This document shows, piece by piece, positions 44,705 to 53,012 of a DNA stretch of 64,000 bases. A program made the translations under genes and the position numbers. Location of the stretch: NCBI RefSeq assembly GCF_051014445.1, contig NW_027488366.1, forward strand, positions 23,516,001 to 23,580,000, given 5' to 3'. The stretch's first letter is position 1. Every line of letters starts with the position of its first letter. Origin of the DNA: Colletes latitarsis. Its lineage: Eukaryota > Arthropoda > Insecta > Hymenoptera > Colletidae. The notes beneath the pieces are model-generated. The model saw only the letters and a list, made by a program, of their open reading frames with translations, did no database searches and was not told where the DNA came from.

Positions 44705-45909
44705 TCTAAGATATTGATGGAAACCAGGTTTAATTGACTGTTTCAGTGTTGTACTTCATTACTACGTGATGCAATCCAGAAAAAGCCCAGGATCTAGCCA
44801 TCAAGTATGAGAAATATGCGAAAGAATGAGCCTGATGAGTGCAAATCCCAGACCTAACCTAGACCTAACATGAATTATTCTCTAAAATATTGATCGAGAC
44901 CGGGTTTAATCGACTGTTTCAGTGTGGTACCACATTACTACGTGATCCAAACCAGAAAAAACCGAGGATCAGTTCAACAAGTATGTGAAGAATGCGAAAG
45001 TATGAGTCTGATGAGTGAAAATCCCAGGGCTATCCTAGACCTAACATGCGTTATCCTCTAAAATATTGATCAAAACCAGGTTTATTCGACTGTTTCAGTG
45101 TGGTATCACACTACTACGTGACCCAAACCAGAAAAAACCCAGGATCCGTTCAACAAGTATGTGAAGGATGCGAAAGTATGTGTCTGATCATTGAAAATCT
45201 CAGGCCTTACCTAGACCTAACTTGCGTTGTCCTCTAAAATATTGATGGAAACCAGGTTTCATTGACTGTTTCAGTGTGGTACTACATTACTACGTGATGC
45301 AATCCAGAAAAAGCCCAGGATCTAGCCATCAAGTATGAGAAATATGCGAAAGAATGAGCCTGATGAGAGCAAATCCCAGACCTAACCTAGACCTAACATG
45401 CGTTATCCTCTAAAATATGGAGCGAAACCAGGTTTAATGGACTGTTTCAGTGTGGTACCACACTACTTCGTGGTCCAAACCAGAAAAAACCCAGGATCTG
45501 TTCAACAAGTATGTGAAAAACGCGAAACTGTGAGCCTGATGAGGGCAAATCTTAGACCTAACCCAGACCTAAGATGCGTTATCCTCTAAAATATTTATCC
45601 AGACCAGGTTTCATTGACTGTTTCAGCGTGGTACCACATTACTACGTGATCCAAACCAGAAAAAACCCAGGATCTGTTCAACAAGTATGTGAAAAACGCG
45701 AAAGTATGAGCCTGATGAGGGCAAATCCCAGACATATCCCAGACCTAACCTGCGTTGTCCTCTAAGATATTGATGGAAACCAGGTTTAATTGGCTGTTTC
45801 AGTGTTGTACTACATTACTACGTGATGCAATCCAGAAAAAGCCCAGGATCTAACCATCAAGTATGAGAAATATGCGAAAGAATGAGCCTGATGAGAGCAA
45901 ATCCCAGAC
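44705..45909 (+). repeat. Satellite duplication pair, copy 2 (offset 2290)
   Basis: Second copy of 42415-43619. It ends about 360 bp before the E1 insertion site. Confidence 0.85.
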
Positions 45910-46263
45910 CTAACCTAGACCTAACATGCGTTATCCTCTAAAATATTGAGCGAAACCAGGTTTAATGGACTGTTTCAGTGTGGTACCACTTTACTACGTG
46001 ATCCTCTCCAGAACTAGCCCAGGATCTAGCCATCAAGTATGAGAAATATGCGAATGTAAGAGCCTGATGATGGGAAATCCTAGACCTATCCCAAACTTAA
46101 CTTGCGTTATCCTCTAAAATATTTATCAAGACCAGGTTTAATTGATTGTTTCAGGGTGGTACCACATTACTACGTGATCCACACCAGAAAAAACCCAAGA
46201 TCCGTTCAACAAGTATGTGAAGAATGCGAAAGTATGAGTCTGATGAGATCAAATCCCAGACCA

Positions 46264-46277
46264 ATCCCAGACTTAAC
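46264..46277 (+). repeat. Target-site duplication, left copy (3' side of E1)
   Basis: ATCCCAGACTTAAC, followed by the T run. The same bases restart at 52261. If the first two T of the run belong to the target, the duplication is 16 bp. It covers the monomer's telomere-like motif (minus strand GTTAAGTCTGGGAT). Confidence 0.92.
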
Positions 46278-46299
46278 TTTTTTTTTTTTTTTTTTTTTT
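46278..46299 (-). other. Poly(A) tail of E1 (22 T on the plus strand)
   Basis: Uninterrupted T run between target-site duplication and element 3' end. One or two of the T may derive from the target (CTTAACTT). Confidence 0.93.
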
Positions 46300-46815
46300 G
46301 TCGTGGGGAAAATCTTCGAAAGACTCCCTCCCACCTCCTTGGGGAGAGGTGGGAGGGGTGTGTGGGATTCCCCGCGCCCGTACAACGACAGGCGCGGGAC
46401 CTACCCACTAAAAACCCCACGGTGACCCTTCGGCTCGCTTTGGGAGGATACCGGGAATCGCTCGAAGCATTCTTCCGGTATCCTCCCCGTGCCCGCGCTT
46501 TCGCGCCCATCCCCCGGGGGGACAATCGGTCCCCCCAGTAGACACACTGCCTCATAGCGGCGGGACGGGGCCACTCCATCCCGCCGCTATCCGTCCCGGG
46601 GCCGCGTTTAGTGGCGGCTGCGAGCCCCAACTCGCAACCGCCCGCGATCCCGTTTCCACCCCTCGGCGGCCGGGCGTTCATGGCCGCACCAGACCGCCGA
46701 GGGTGCCTCCCCTTGCGTCGGACCGGTAGGGGGAGGCACTCCTACCCCCAACCGGTCCGACCCGGCGCCGCCTGGCGGGAGGAGGGTCCCCTCAGGACCC
46801 CCCTCCCAGCCTAGG
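46300..46815 (-). promoter_or_regulatory. 3' UTR of E1 with five strong hairpins
   Basis: Perfect inverted repeats: 46326-46337/46346-46357 (12 nt), 46371-46378/46391-46398 (8 nt), 46442-46454/46475-46487 (13 nt), 46554-46565/46579-46590 (12 nt) and 46718-46727/46751-46760 (10 nt). In related elements (R2, SART1) the 3' UTR is known to be needed for template recognition by the RT; that role here is inference. Confidence 0.75.
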
Positions 46816-49800
46816 TCATCCGCCACGCCGAGGCGGCCGCCCGCGACGCCTCGCGACCGGGCGACGACCTCGGGCCACCGCACGAGCGCGAGCTTCAGCG
46901 CGCCGCTGAAGCTCGCGCTCCCTCCCCGCGGCCTCCTTCTGCAACATTACGTTCTCGCAGAAGGAGGCCACGGCCCTCCACTTCTCCTCGCTGCCGAGCA
47001 TGGCGCGCACCACGCCCGGCAGCGAGACATCCCGCCCGACGACGCCGACCAGGACACGGCGCTCCCCCTCCCACGCGGGGCATACCTCCAGGGTATGATC
47101 CGCCGTGTCCTGCTCAGCGTCGCAGTGGCAGCAACGCGCCGTCGGCTCCTTCCCTATCCGGCACAGGTATCTTCCGAAGCAGCCATGCCCGGAAAATACC
47201 TGTGCCAGCCGGTAGGTGAGGCTGCCATGGCCTCTGTCCAGCCACTCCTTCAGGAGTGGCCGAACCGCCCCGACAGTCCGGTGCCCCGCGGTTGGCAGAG
47301 CCAGCCGCTCCTGCCATGCGAGCAACACGGACTGCCGGGCCTGGCGCTTCAAATCGCCCCAAGCAGGTTCCTGCCCGCCCGGGACCGCCCCCACCCCCGC
47401 GCGACGGTCGACGCGGTGCCGGTACATCACCGCGTGCGACCGCGCGAGCAGGTCCATGGGCGGCATCCCCGCTAGAACCGTCGCCGCCTCATGTGACATG
47501 GTCCGATACCCGCGGACGACCCTGAGCGCCATGCGCCTCTGCACCCGACGCAGCATAGTCATGCTGCGCCGGGAGGCAGCCAGGTCGTCCGCCCAGACGG
47601 GGGCCCCGTATAAGGCCACCGACTGGACCATTGCCACATAGAGGCGACGAACTCGGCCCGCCGGGCCCCCCAGGTTGGGCAGGATCCGGCCCAGAGCCGC
47701 AACCATCCTTTCCAACCGGGGGACCAGGCAGCGGAAATGCTGCTCGAAACGCCAGTGGCTATCGAGGTTCAGCCCCAGATACCTGATCTGGGGCTTCACC
47801 TCGATGTCAGCCCCACCCACCCGGATCAGAGGGGGTGGCGGATCCTGCCGAGGTGAATGAAACGCAATCACCTCGGTCTTATGGACCGCCACCGTCATCC
47901 CCATCCCCCTGATCCGGTCGACGACGCGTTGCGACCCCTCCTCCGCGCGACGCATGGCCCTCTCCCAGTGCGCCCCGACGGCCAGCACCAGTGTGTCATC
48001 CGCATAACACACCGCGCTGACGCCGTCGGGGAGGCCGGCCCGCAACACCGAGTCGTACGCGATGTTCCACAGGAGTGGCCCGAGGACCGACCCCTGCGGA
48101 ACACCGCAGTACACCTCCCTCCGCATATCACCATCCCGGCCCGGATACTCGATCCACCTGCCGCGGAGATAATCCCCGACGACCGCCCTGAGACAAGGGG
48201 GGACTCGATGATATTCGAGTCCCCTCCTTATCTCTTCCCAGGGGAGGGTGTTAAAGGCATTGGCAATATCCTTGGATATTGCCAATGCCACCCCTCCCCG
48301 GGAGACGGCCGCCTCCGAGAGGGCCCTCACACGACCTATCGCGTCGATAGTCGATCGGCCCCCCCGGAAACCGAACTGGCAGTCGGCCAGACCGGGATCA
48401 CCCCGCGACAGGTGCTCGACGAGGCGGGCAGCAATCACACGCTCGAAGAGCTTGCCCACCTCGTCGAGGAGACAAATGGGCCGGTATGCGGAGGGAGACT
48501 CCGCGGGCCGACCCTCCTTCCGGAGGAGGACCATCCTCGCCACCTTCCAACTGGGGGGGAATCGCCCGTCCCTCAGGCAGCGGTCGAACAACCGCCTGAG
48601 ATCGGCCCCAAGGACGCCCTGGGTCAAGACCCAAACCCGGCCGGGCACACCATCCGGACCCGGGGCCGTGTTACGAACCCCGAGCCGTCTGATGGCCGCT
48701 GCCAGCTCCTCCTGCGTGACCCCCAGCTCGGCCGTCCACTCCACTGGGACAGCCGCCGCCGCCGGAGGACGCGGTCCCCTCTCCCCAATTGGGAAGAGTG
48801 TATTGACCACGTCCTCCAGCAGCCGGGGGTCAAGACCCTCGGTGACGGGGGGCGCCCACGGGCGGAGCTTATTCAGCACCACCTTATATGGGCGCCCCCA
48901 TGGATCGTCATCAAGGGTCTGGAGGAGCTCCTTCCATGCCTGGGTCTTGGCCCGTTTGATGGCGACCTGCAGAGCAACCCGCGCCACGCGGTATGCTCCA
49001 TACAGGTCATCAGCTGCCCTCGCTCGCGCCACGCCGTCGCCTGTACGTTGACGACGGCGCGCGCGGGTGTACTGGCGTCGGGCGCGGACAGTCGCGACTC
49101 GCAACTCCGCGATCGCGTCCGACCACCAGTACACCGCCCGGCGAGGAGAAGCCCGCCCGACCCGAGGCATCGCCGCGTCGCAAATACCCGCGACCAATGC
49201 TCCGAGCCGGGCGACCTCCTCCTCTATGCTCGGCAACTCGGCCGCTCCCTGCGGCCAAGTTGCAGCGAGGGCAGCTGCCATCAGGGCGTCCTTGTCCAGG
49301 CGCCGAAGCGTCCAGCGGCGTGGTGGGGTGCCACGCAGGCGGCCGTGTCGGGATGCACTCGCGGCGGCAGAGACCTCCATCCGGATGTACCGGTGATCGG
49401 AGAGTGTCTCTGCCCCCGCGACCACGTGCCAACCCGACACCATGCGCACGGCGTTGGGGGTCGCGAATCCAACATCCACGATGGACCCCCCATATCGCCG
49501 CACGCATGTGTGCTCCGACCCCCGGTTCAATACCCGGAGGTCGAGCCCCGCCGCCCAATCGCCCAGGATCCCGCCGCGAACGGAGGTCCTGGGGGATCCC
49601 CAAGCCACCGACTTGGCATTAAAATCCCCCAGGACCAGCACCGGCCGGGCCGCGTAGCGCTGCACGCATGCCGCGACCTCGGCCAAGTACAGCTCGAACG
49701 CAGCGTGACCGCTACGGGGCGAAATGTAGCACCCCACCACAGCGACTCCCCCCCAGTCCACGGCGACGAATCCCCGACCGCGCTCCAACAAGGAGAACGG

Positions 49801-49998
49801 TGGGGACCCGTCGCCCCCTCCCCATACCGTCGCCACCAAGCCGTCCGCGTCGCCCACCCAATGAGGGTGATCAGGGACGCGGTACGGCTCGGCGGCGACC
49901 GCCAGGCCAACCCCCCACTCCGCGAGGACTTGGGACATCAAGTCCTGTGCCGCGCGGCAGTGGTTGAGGTTGGCCTGGAGGAGGAGGCGGGGCGGCAT
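46816..49998 (-). CDS. ORF2 of E1: endonuclease-reverse transcriptase (1060 aa)
   Basis: This enzyme would nick the target and copy the element RNA from the nick. Residues 1-210 form an AP-like endonuclease: N10/N12, E37, the GDFN at 124-127, D175 and SDH at 200-202 are all present. The RT spans roughly 430-760: APGPDG 445-450, QFGFR 541-545, motif A with D577, GVPQGS 632-637, YADD 665-668 and LGLNLD 741-746. A C-terminal C-X2-C-X8-H-X4-C (C956, C959, H968, C973) is typical of the R1 clade. The basic tail is rich in Arg. The start is the ATG overlapping the ORF1 stop (TAATG). No stop or frameshift interrupts it. K576, just before the catalytic D577, replaces the Leu usual in this family and lies at the centre of a perfect 34-nt palindrome, so activity is not certain. 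The long plus-strand frame opposite this gene is a shadow. Confidence 0.96.
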   Translation of the reverse strand: MPPRLLLQANLNHCRAAQDLMSQVLAEWGVGLAVAAEPYRVPDHPHWVGDADGLVATVWGGGDGSPPFSLLERGRGFVAVDWGGVAVVGCYISPRSGHAAFELYLAEVAACVQRYAARPVLVLGDFNAKSVAWGSPRTSVRGGILGDWAAGLDLRVLNRGSEHTCVRRYGGSIVDVGFATPNAVRMVSGWHVVAGAETLSDHRYIRMEVSAAASASRHGRLRGTPPRRWTLRRLDKDALMAAALAATWPQGAAELPSIEEEVARLGALVAGICDAAMPRVGRASPRRAVYWWSDAIAELRVATVRARRQYTRARRRQRTGDGVARARAADDLYGAYRVARVALQVAIKRAKTQAWKELLQTLDDDPWGRPYKVVLNKLRPWAPPVTEGLDPRLLEDVVNTLFPIGERGPRPPAAAAVPVEWTAELGVTQEELAAAIRRLGVRNTAPGPDGVPGRVWVLTQGVLGADLRRLFDRCLRDGRFPPSWKVARMVLLRKEGRPAESPSAYRPICLLDEVGKLFERVIAARLVEHLSRGDPGLADCQFGFRGGRSTIDAIGRVRALSEAAVSRGGVALAISKDIANAFNTLPWEEIRRGLEYHRVPPCLRAVVGDYLRGRWIEYPGRDGDMRREVYCGVPQGSVLGPLLWNIAYDSVLRAGLPDGVSAVCYADDTLVLAVGAHWERAMRRAEEGSQRVVDRIRGMGMTVAVHKTEVIAFHSPRQDPPPPLIRVGGADIEVKPQIRYLGLNLDSHWRFEQHFRCLVPRLERMVAALGRILPNLGGPAGRVRRLYVAMVQSVALYGAPVWADDLAASRRSMTMLRRVQRRMALRVVRGYRTMSHEAATVLAGMPPMDLLARSHAVMYRHRVDRRAGVGAVPGGQEPAWGDLKRQARQSVLLAWQERLALPTAGHRTVGAVRPLLKEWLDRGHGSLTYRLAQVFSGHGCFGRYLCRIGKEPTARCCHCDAEQDTADHTLEVCPAWEGERRVLVGVVGRDVSLPGVVRAMLGSEEKWRAVASFCENVMLQKEAAGRERELQRRAEARARAVARGRRPVARRRGRPPRRGG
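46884..46920 (-). repeat. 17-bp-stem hairpin near the 3' end of ORF2
   Basis: Perfect arms 46884-46900 and 46904-46920 with a 3-nt loop. It lies within codons of the Arg/Glu-rich C-terminal tail (around residues 1026-1038), so both strands of the stem are coding sequence. Confidence 0.9.
48256..48289 (-). repeat. Perfect 34-nt palindrome over RT motif A
   Basis: Arms 48256-48271 and 48274-48289 (16 nt each) surround a 2-nt loop. The palindrome encodes the residues around catalytic D577. The loop reads AA in sense orientation, giving Lys at 576; TT would give Leu. Confidence 0.9.
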
Positions 49999-50000
49999 TA
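49996..50000 (-). promoter_or_regulatory. TAATG stop-start overlap between ORF1 and ORF2
   Basis: The ORF1 TAA and ORF2 ATG share one A at 49998. The same TAATG is kept in E2 at 62492-62496. In silkworm SART1 a UAAUG overlap drives translational coupling of ORF2; the same mechanism is inferred here. Confidence 0.9.
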
Positions 50001-51875
50001 ATTAATGGCCGCGCCAGCCTCCTCCCGGCCGTCCGTCCCCGTAGCACCGTCCACCTCCATGGAGGACGATGCCACCGCCCTCGGCACCGGAGCCGGTGCA
50101 GCCCGCCTCTTCCTCTCCTTCCGGGAGGGGGGGGAGCACTTCTTGCTCCCCACCCTGTGATCGGCTGGCCTCCCCATGTCCGCACACAGCGGGCAGTGGG
50201 GGGCCACCGAGCACTGGCTCGCACGGTGCTCTTTGGCACCGCAGCGGTAACACTGACCGCTGCGGTCCACCGGCGAGGTGCACCACTGCCTCACGTGCCC
50301 CAATTCGAGGCAGCGGTGACACTGGAGCGGGCGCGGCGCGAGGATTTCCACTCGCGCCGAAACCCACCCCACCAACACCCTCCCGGATTCCGCCACCTTA
50401 CGGGCGGCGGAGAGGGGGCACCGGGCCCACACCGACCCGAGGCCGGAGGGCGACCTGCGGATCTCTCCGATCCGCAGGTCCTCCACAAGACAGTCCCCCG
50501 CCCTCGCAAGGGCACGGGACACATCCTGTGCGCTGACCGAGTCGTCTAGCCCACAAACGCGCATCTCCGTGCGCTTCGTGGGCCGAGCGACCCGGACACC
50601 TCGCTCGCCCAGCTGCTCCCGGAGCCTCTGGGCGAGACGATCCGCCTTCGCGCCGCCTTCTGCACCGGGGATCTCCAGCAAGAGACCCCCGGTCACGGCC
50701 CTCTTCGCCCTCACGGAGGCGATGCCCAGCTCTTCCAGGGAGATATTCTCCCTGGCGAGCCGCATCGCCTCCGCGAGGGTCAGGTCGCCCCCCTGCGCAA
50801 CGGTCAGCGTCACCGCTGCCGTTTTTGGGGGACGACCTGGTCGTGCCTTCCCGACCTTCGCGGCCTTTACCTTGGCCGCCGGCGGCGGAGGCGGAGGCCG
50901 CGGTTGCGAGGCCTTCCTCGCCGCCCGCTTCGCCTTCCGCCCCACCACCTCACTCCACGCCACCCCCCCTTGGGAGGGTGCCGTGGAGGACGCGACCACC
51001 GCGACCACGGGTACACCACCCCCCTTGGGGGTCGCGACCCGGGGCCCTGGTGCCGCAACGCTGGGCGGAGCCTTCACTCCGCCCTTCTTTGCCTTCCCCG
51101 ACTGTACCGGAACAGGTCGGGGAGGCACCGCCTTCCTGCTGACCGCTCTTCCGGCGAGGAGCTCCTCCCGGAAGGCGGCCAGCTTGCCATCAATCATGTC
51201 CCCAATCCTCCTCAGAAGATCGTCTTCTGAGGAGGACGGGGACTTCTTCACGGGCGGAGTGCGGGTGGAGGGGCCCACGGTGCCCCGCACCACTGCCGCC
51301 GCACTCCGCTTATTTACCTCCGCCGAGGGACGCGGCGGTGGAGGAGGAGGGAGGATGGGAGGGAGGGCCGCGCTGTTCCACAGCGCCTCTGCCCTCCTCC
51401 TCCCCTGTCGCTCCTCCTCCAACAGGAGCTGCAGACGGGCGTTCCGCCCTCTGAGCTCCCGCGCCGCCTCCCTCATTTCCTCCACCGCGGCCTTCAGGGC
51501 CTCCGCGCCACCGCTTTTCTGCCCCTTAAAGGAGCAGGCAGCGGCGACTTTCTCCACCCGCCTCAGGGACGAGGAGATCCTCTCCGATATCTCCTCGGTC
51601 ACCTCGTCCCTGAGGCAACTCAGCCTCACCGACGGGCTCATCGCCCCGCCCACCTCGACGACGGCCTGCCCCGCCCTCTTCCTCTTAGAGCCTATGAGGC
51701 TCCTGGTGGAGGAGAAGGACGAGACTGACGCAGTCTCGTCGTCCTCCTCCATCTTCCACGAAGCCGGGCCAGGCGCTGGAGGCGGCGCGAGCGCCGTCAC
51801 TCCAGTCCCAACACCGCCTTCGTCCTCCCCCTCTGACTTACCCCGTCCCATCCCCGTTTTAATATTGAGTTCCAT
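49998..51875 (-). CDS. ORF1 of E1: Gag-like nucleic-acid-binding protein (625 aa)
   Basis: Expected to coat element RNA and bring it to the target chromosome. Residues 1-80 are Ser/Glu/Gly-rich with a basic KRKR at 64-67. About 125-165 is a charged, heptad-like stretch likely to form a coiled coil. About 170-350 is Pro/Lys/Ala-rich and low in complexity. About 355-515 is a globular region that in insect Gag-like proteins precedes the knuckles. Three zinc knuckles follow: C519-C522-H527-C532 and C542-C545-H550-C555 (both C-X2-C-X4-H-X4-C), then an atypical C561-C564-H573-C580 (C-X2-C-X8-H-X6-C). The start at 51875 is supported by comparison with E2: an in-frame upstream extension is open in E2 but carries a stop in E1. 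The TAA stop shares its last A with the ORF2 ATG. Confidence 0.95.
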   Translation of the reverse strand: MELNIKTGMGRGKSEGEDEGGVGTGVTALAPPPAPGPASWKMEEDDETASVSSFSSTRSLIGSKRKRAGQAVVEVGGAMSPSVRLSCLRDEVTEEISERISSSLRRVEKVAAACSFKGQKSGGAEALKAAVEEMREAARELRGRNARLQLLLEEERQGRRRAEALWNSAALPPILPPPPPPRPSAEVNKRSAAAVVRGTVGPSTRTPPVKKSPSSSEDDLLRRIGDMIDGKLAAFREELLAGRAVSRKAVPPRPVPVQSGKAKKGGVKAPPSVAAPGPRVATPKGGGVPVVAVVASSTAPSQGGVAWSEVVGRKAKRAARKASQPRPPPPPPAAKVKAAKVGKARPGRPPKTAAVTLTVAQGGDLTLAEAMRLARENISLEELGIASVRAKRAVTGGLLLEIPGAEGGAKADRLAQRLREQLGERGVRVARPTKRTEMRVCGLDDSVSAQDVSRALARAGDCLVEDLRIGEIRRSPSGLGSVWARCPLSAARKVAESGRVLVGWVSARVEILAPRPLQCHRCLELGHVRQWCTSPVDRSGQCYRCGAKEHRASQCSVAPHCPLCADMGRPADHRVGSKKCSPPSRKERKRRAAPAPVPRAVASSSMEVDGATGTDGREEAGAAIN

Positions 51876-52260
51876 AATATTCCCACGAGCAGGTCGGAAG
51901 AAAAGGTCCGCCCGGGCAGAGCCGCCTTACCCGGGTAAGCCTATATACTCCGGGGGTTCGGCAGGTTCCCCGGAGGTGGTCGCTTGGGATTGGGCCTTCT
52001 CCCCCAACCATGCATCCCATCGCCGCGCACCATAGCTTAGGATTGGAGGGCGATTTTATAGAGTCGCCATACTCGTGGCCCAGGCGGTTAAGCCAAGACC
52101 CCCGTTCCTCCTGCCGTCACGTACCATTCACAAAACCAATAGGGAATTGTGAATGGGTCGTTGTGACGACCAACAGGAGGCTTACGGTGTGTGTATGACT
52201 CGGGTACCCCGGGTTCGTTAAGCCCGTACTGCAGCTGAAAGGCTGGCAGCCCCTGAGGGG
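51876..52260 (-). promoter_or_regulatory. 5' UTR of E1 with a composite stem-loop
   Basis: Begins with the palindromic terminus CCCCTCAGGGG. A compound stem spans 52107-52180: CCTCCTG pairs with CAGGAGG, CGTCAC with GTGACG, and CCATTCACAA (52124-52133) with TTGTGAATGG (52147-52156), separated by small internal loops. All parts are present in E2 at 58360-58433. Elements of this type normally carry an internal promoter here; I cannot identify its motif. Confidence 0.75.
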
Positions 52261-52274
52261 ATCCCAGACTTAAC
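52261..52274 (+). repeat. Target-site duplication, right copy (5' side of E1)
   Basis: ATCCCAGACTTAAC followed by TTGCG, directly abutting the element's GGGG end at 52260. The satellite monomer then continues in register. Confidence 0.92.
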
Positions 52275-53012
52275 TTGCGTTATCCTCTAAAATATTGATC
52301 GAAACCAGGTTTAATCGACTGTTTCAGTGTGGTACCATATTACTACGTGATCCAAACCAGAAAAAACCCAGGATCCGTACAACAAGTATGTGAAGAATGC
52401 GAAAGTATGAGTCTGATGAGTGAAAATCCCAGACCTAACCTAGACCTAACATGCGTTATCCTCTAAAATATTGATCGAAACCAGGTTTAATTGACCGTTT
52501 CAGTGTGGTACCACATTACTACGTGATCCAAACCAGAAAAAACCCAGGATCCGTTCAACAAGTATGTGAAGGATGCGAAAGTATGAGTCTGATCAGTGAA
52601 AATCTCAGGCCTTACCTAGACCTAACTTGCGTTGTCCTCTAAAATATTGATGGAAACCTGGTTTCATTGACCGTTTCAGTGTGGTACTACATTACTACGT
52701 GATGCAATCCAGAAAAAGCCCAGGATCTAGCCATCAAGTATGAGAAATATGCGAAAGAATGAGCCTGATGATAGCAAATCCCAGACCTAACCTAGACCTA
52801 ACATGCGTTATCCTCTAAAATATTGAGCGAAACCAGGTTTAATGGACTGTTTCAGTGTGGTACCACACTACTTCGTGATCCAAACCAGAAAAAACCCAGG
52901 ATCTGTTCAACAAGTATGTGAAAAACGCGAAACTGTGAGCCTGATGAGGGCAAATCTTAGACCTAACCCAGACCTAAGATGCGTTATCCTCTAAAATATT
53001 TATCCAGACCAG

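Larger units (their letters stand above)
1..46263 (+). repeat. 176-bp satellite array, block 1 (about 263 monomers)
   Basis: Head-to-tail monomers of 176 bp (for example the same ATGCGTTATCC landmark at 1401 and 1577). Landmarks in each unit, in order: TTATCCTCTAAAATATT, ACCAGGTTTAAT, a GTGGTACCAC palindrome, CTACGTGATCCAA, CCCAGGATC, then a variable half (GTTCAACAAGTATGTGAAGAATGCG or GCCATCAAGTATGAGAAATATGCG types), CTGATGAG and finally two telomere-like 11-mers (CCCAGACCTAA, CCTAGACCTAA). Several monomer subtypes alternate without one strict order. I see no gene, RNA gene or other element in this stretch. Short open frames of 63-81 codons recur only because the monomers are alike; 176 is not a multiple of 3, so no frame continues across units. 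Confidence 0.97.
46278..52260 (-). mobile_element. Full-length non-LTR retrotransposon E1 (R1-clade, TRAS/SART-like)
   Basis: In element orientation it has a 385-nt 5' UTR, ORF1 (625 codons), ORF2 (1060 codons), a 516-nt 3' UTR and a 22-nt poly(A). The unit is 5961 bp plus tail. It is bounded by a perfect 14-16 bp target-site duplication, and the satellite is continuous across the empty site. The 5' end CCCCTCAGGGG is the same as in copy E2, so both have complete 5' ends. Base composition is very GC-rich against the AT-rich satellite. Clade assignment rests on ORF1 zinc knuckles, the AP-type endonuclease, RT motifs and the C-terminal CCHC of ORF2. TRAS versus SART versus another R1 lineage is not resolved by eye. 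Intact ORFs, pure tail and perfect duplication indicate recent insertion. Confidence 0.95.

Noticed and set aside
1..46263. Regularly spaced repeats suggestive of a CRISPR array
   Set aside because: The whole 176-bp unit is repeated without unique spacers. It is a tandem satellite in a eukaryote-like context.
1..46263. tRNA, rRNA or other RNA genes in the satellite
   Set aside because: No cloverleaf, rRNA-like or other conserved non-coding sequence was recognised in the monomers.
873..46425. Dozens of similar 63-81 codon open frames (reading MRYPLKY..., PHYYVIQ..., VCEECES...)
   Set aside because: They are one frame of the satellite monomer. They stop within about one unit because 176 is not a multiple of 3, some start at TTG, and their similarity follows from repeat homogenisation.
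46102..46681. Open frames on both strands crossing the satellite-E1 junction and poly(A)
   Set aside because: They join satellite, a homopolymer and the 3' UTR. They are created by the insertion and show no gene features.
47857..50001. Long plus-strand open frame (714 codons) opposite ORF2
   Set aside because: GC-rich antisense shadow without recognisable domains. The matching stretch of E2 is broken in that frame, while the sense ORF2 is kept.
50569..52035. Plus-strand open frame of 488 codons opposite ORF1
   Set aside because: Antisense shadow of a GC-rich coding region. It is not kept as one frame in E2 and is low in complexity.
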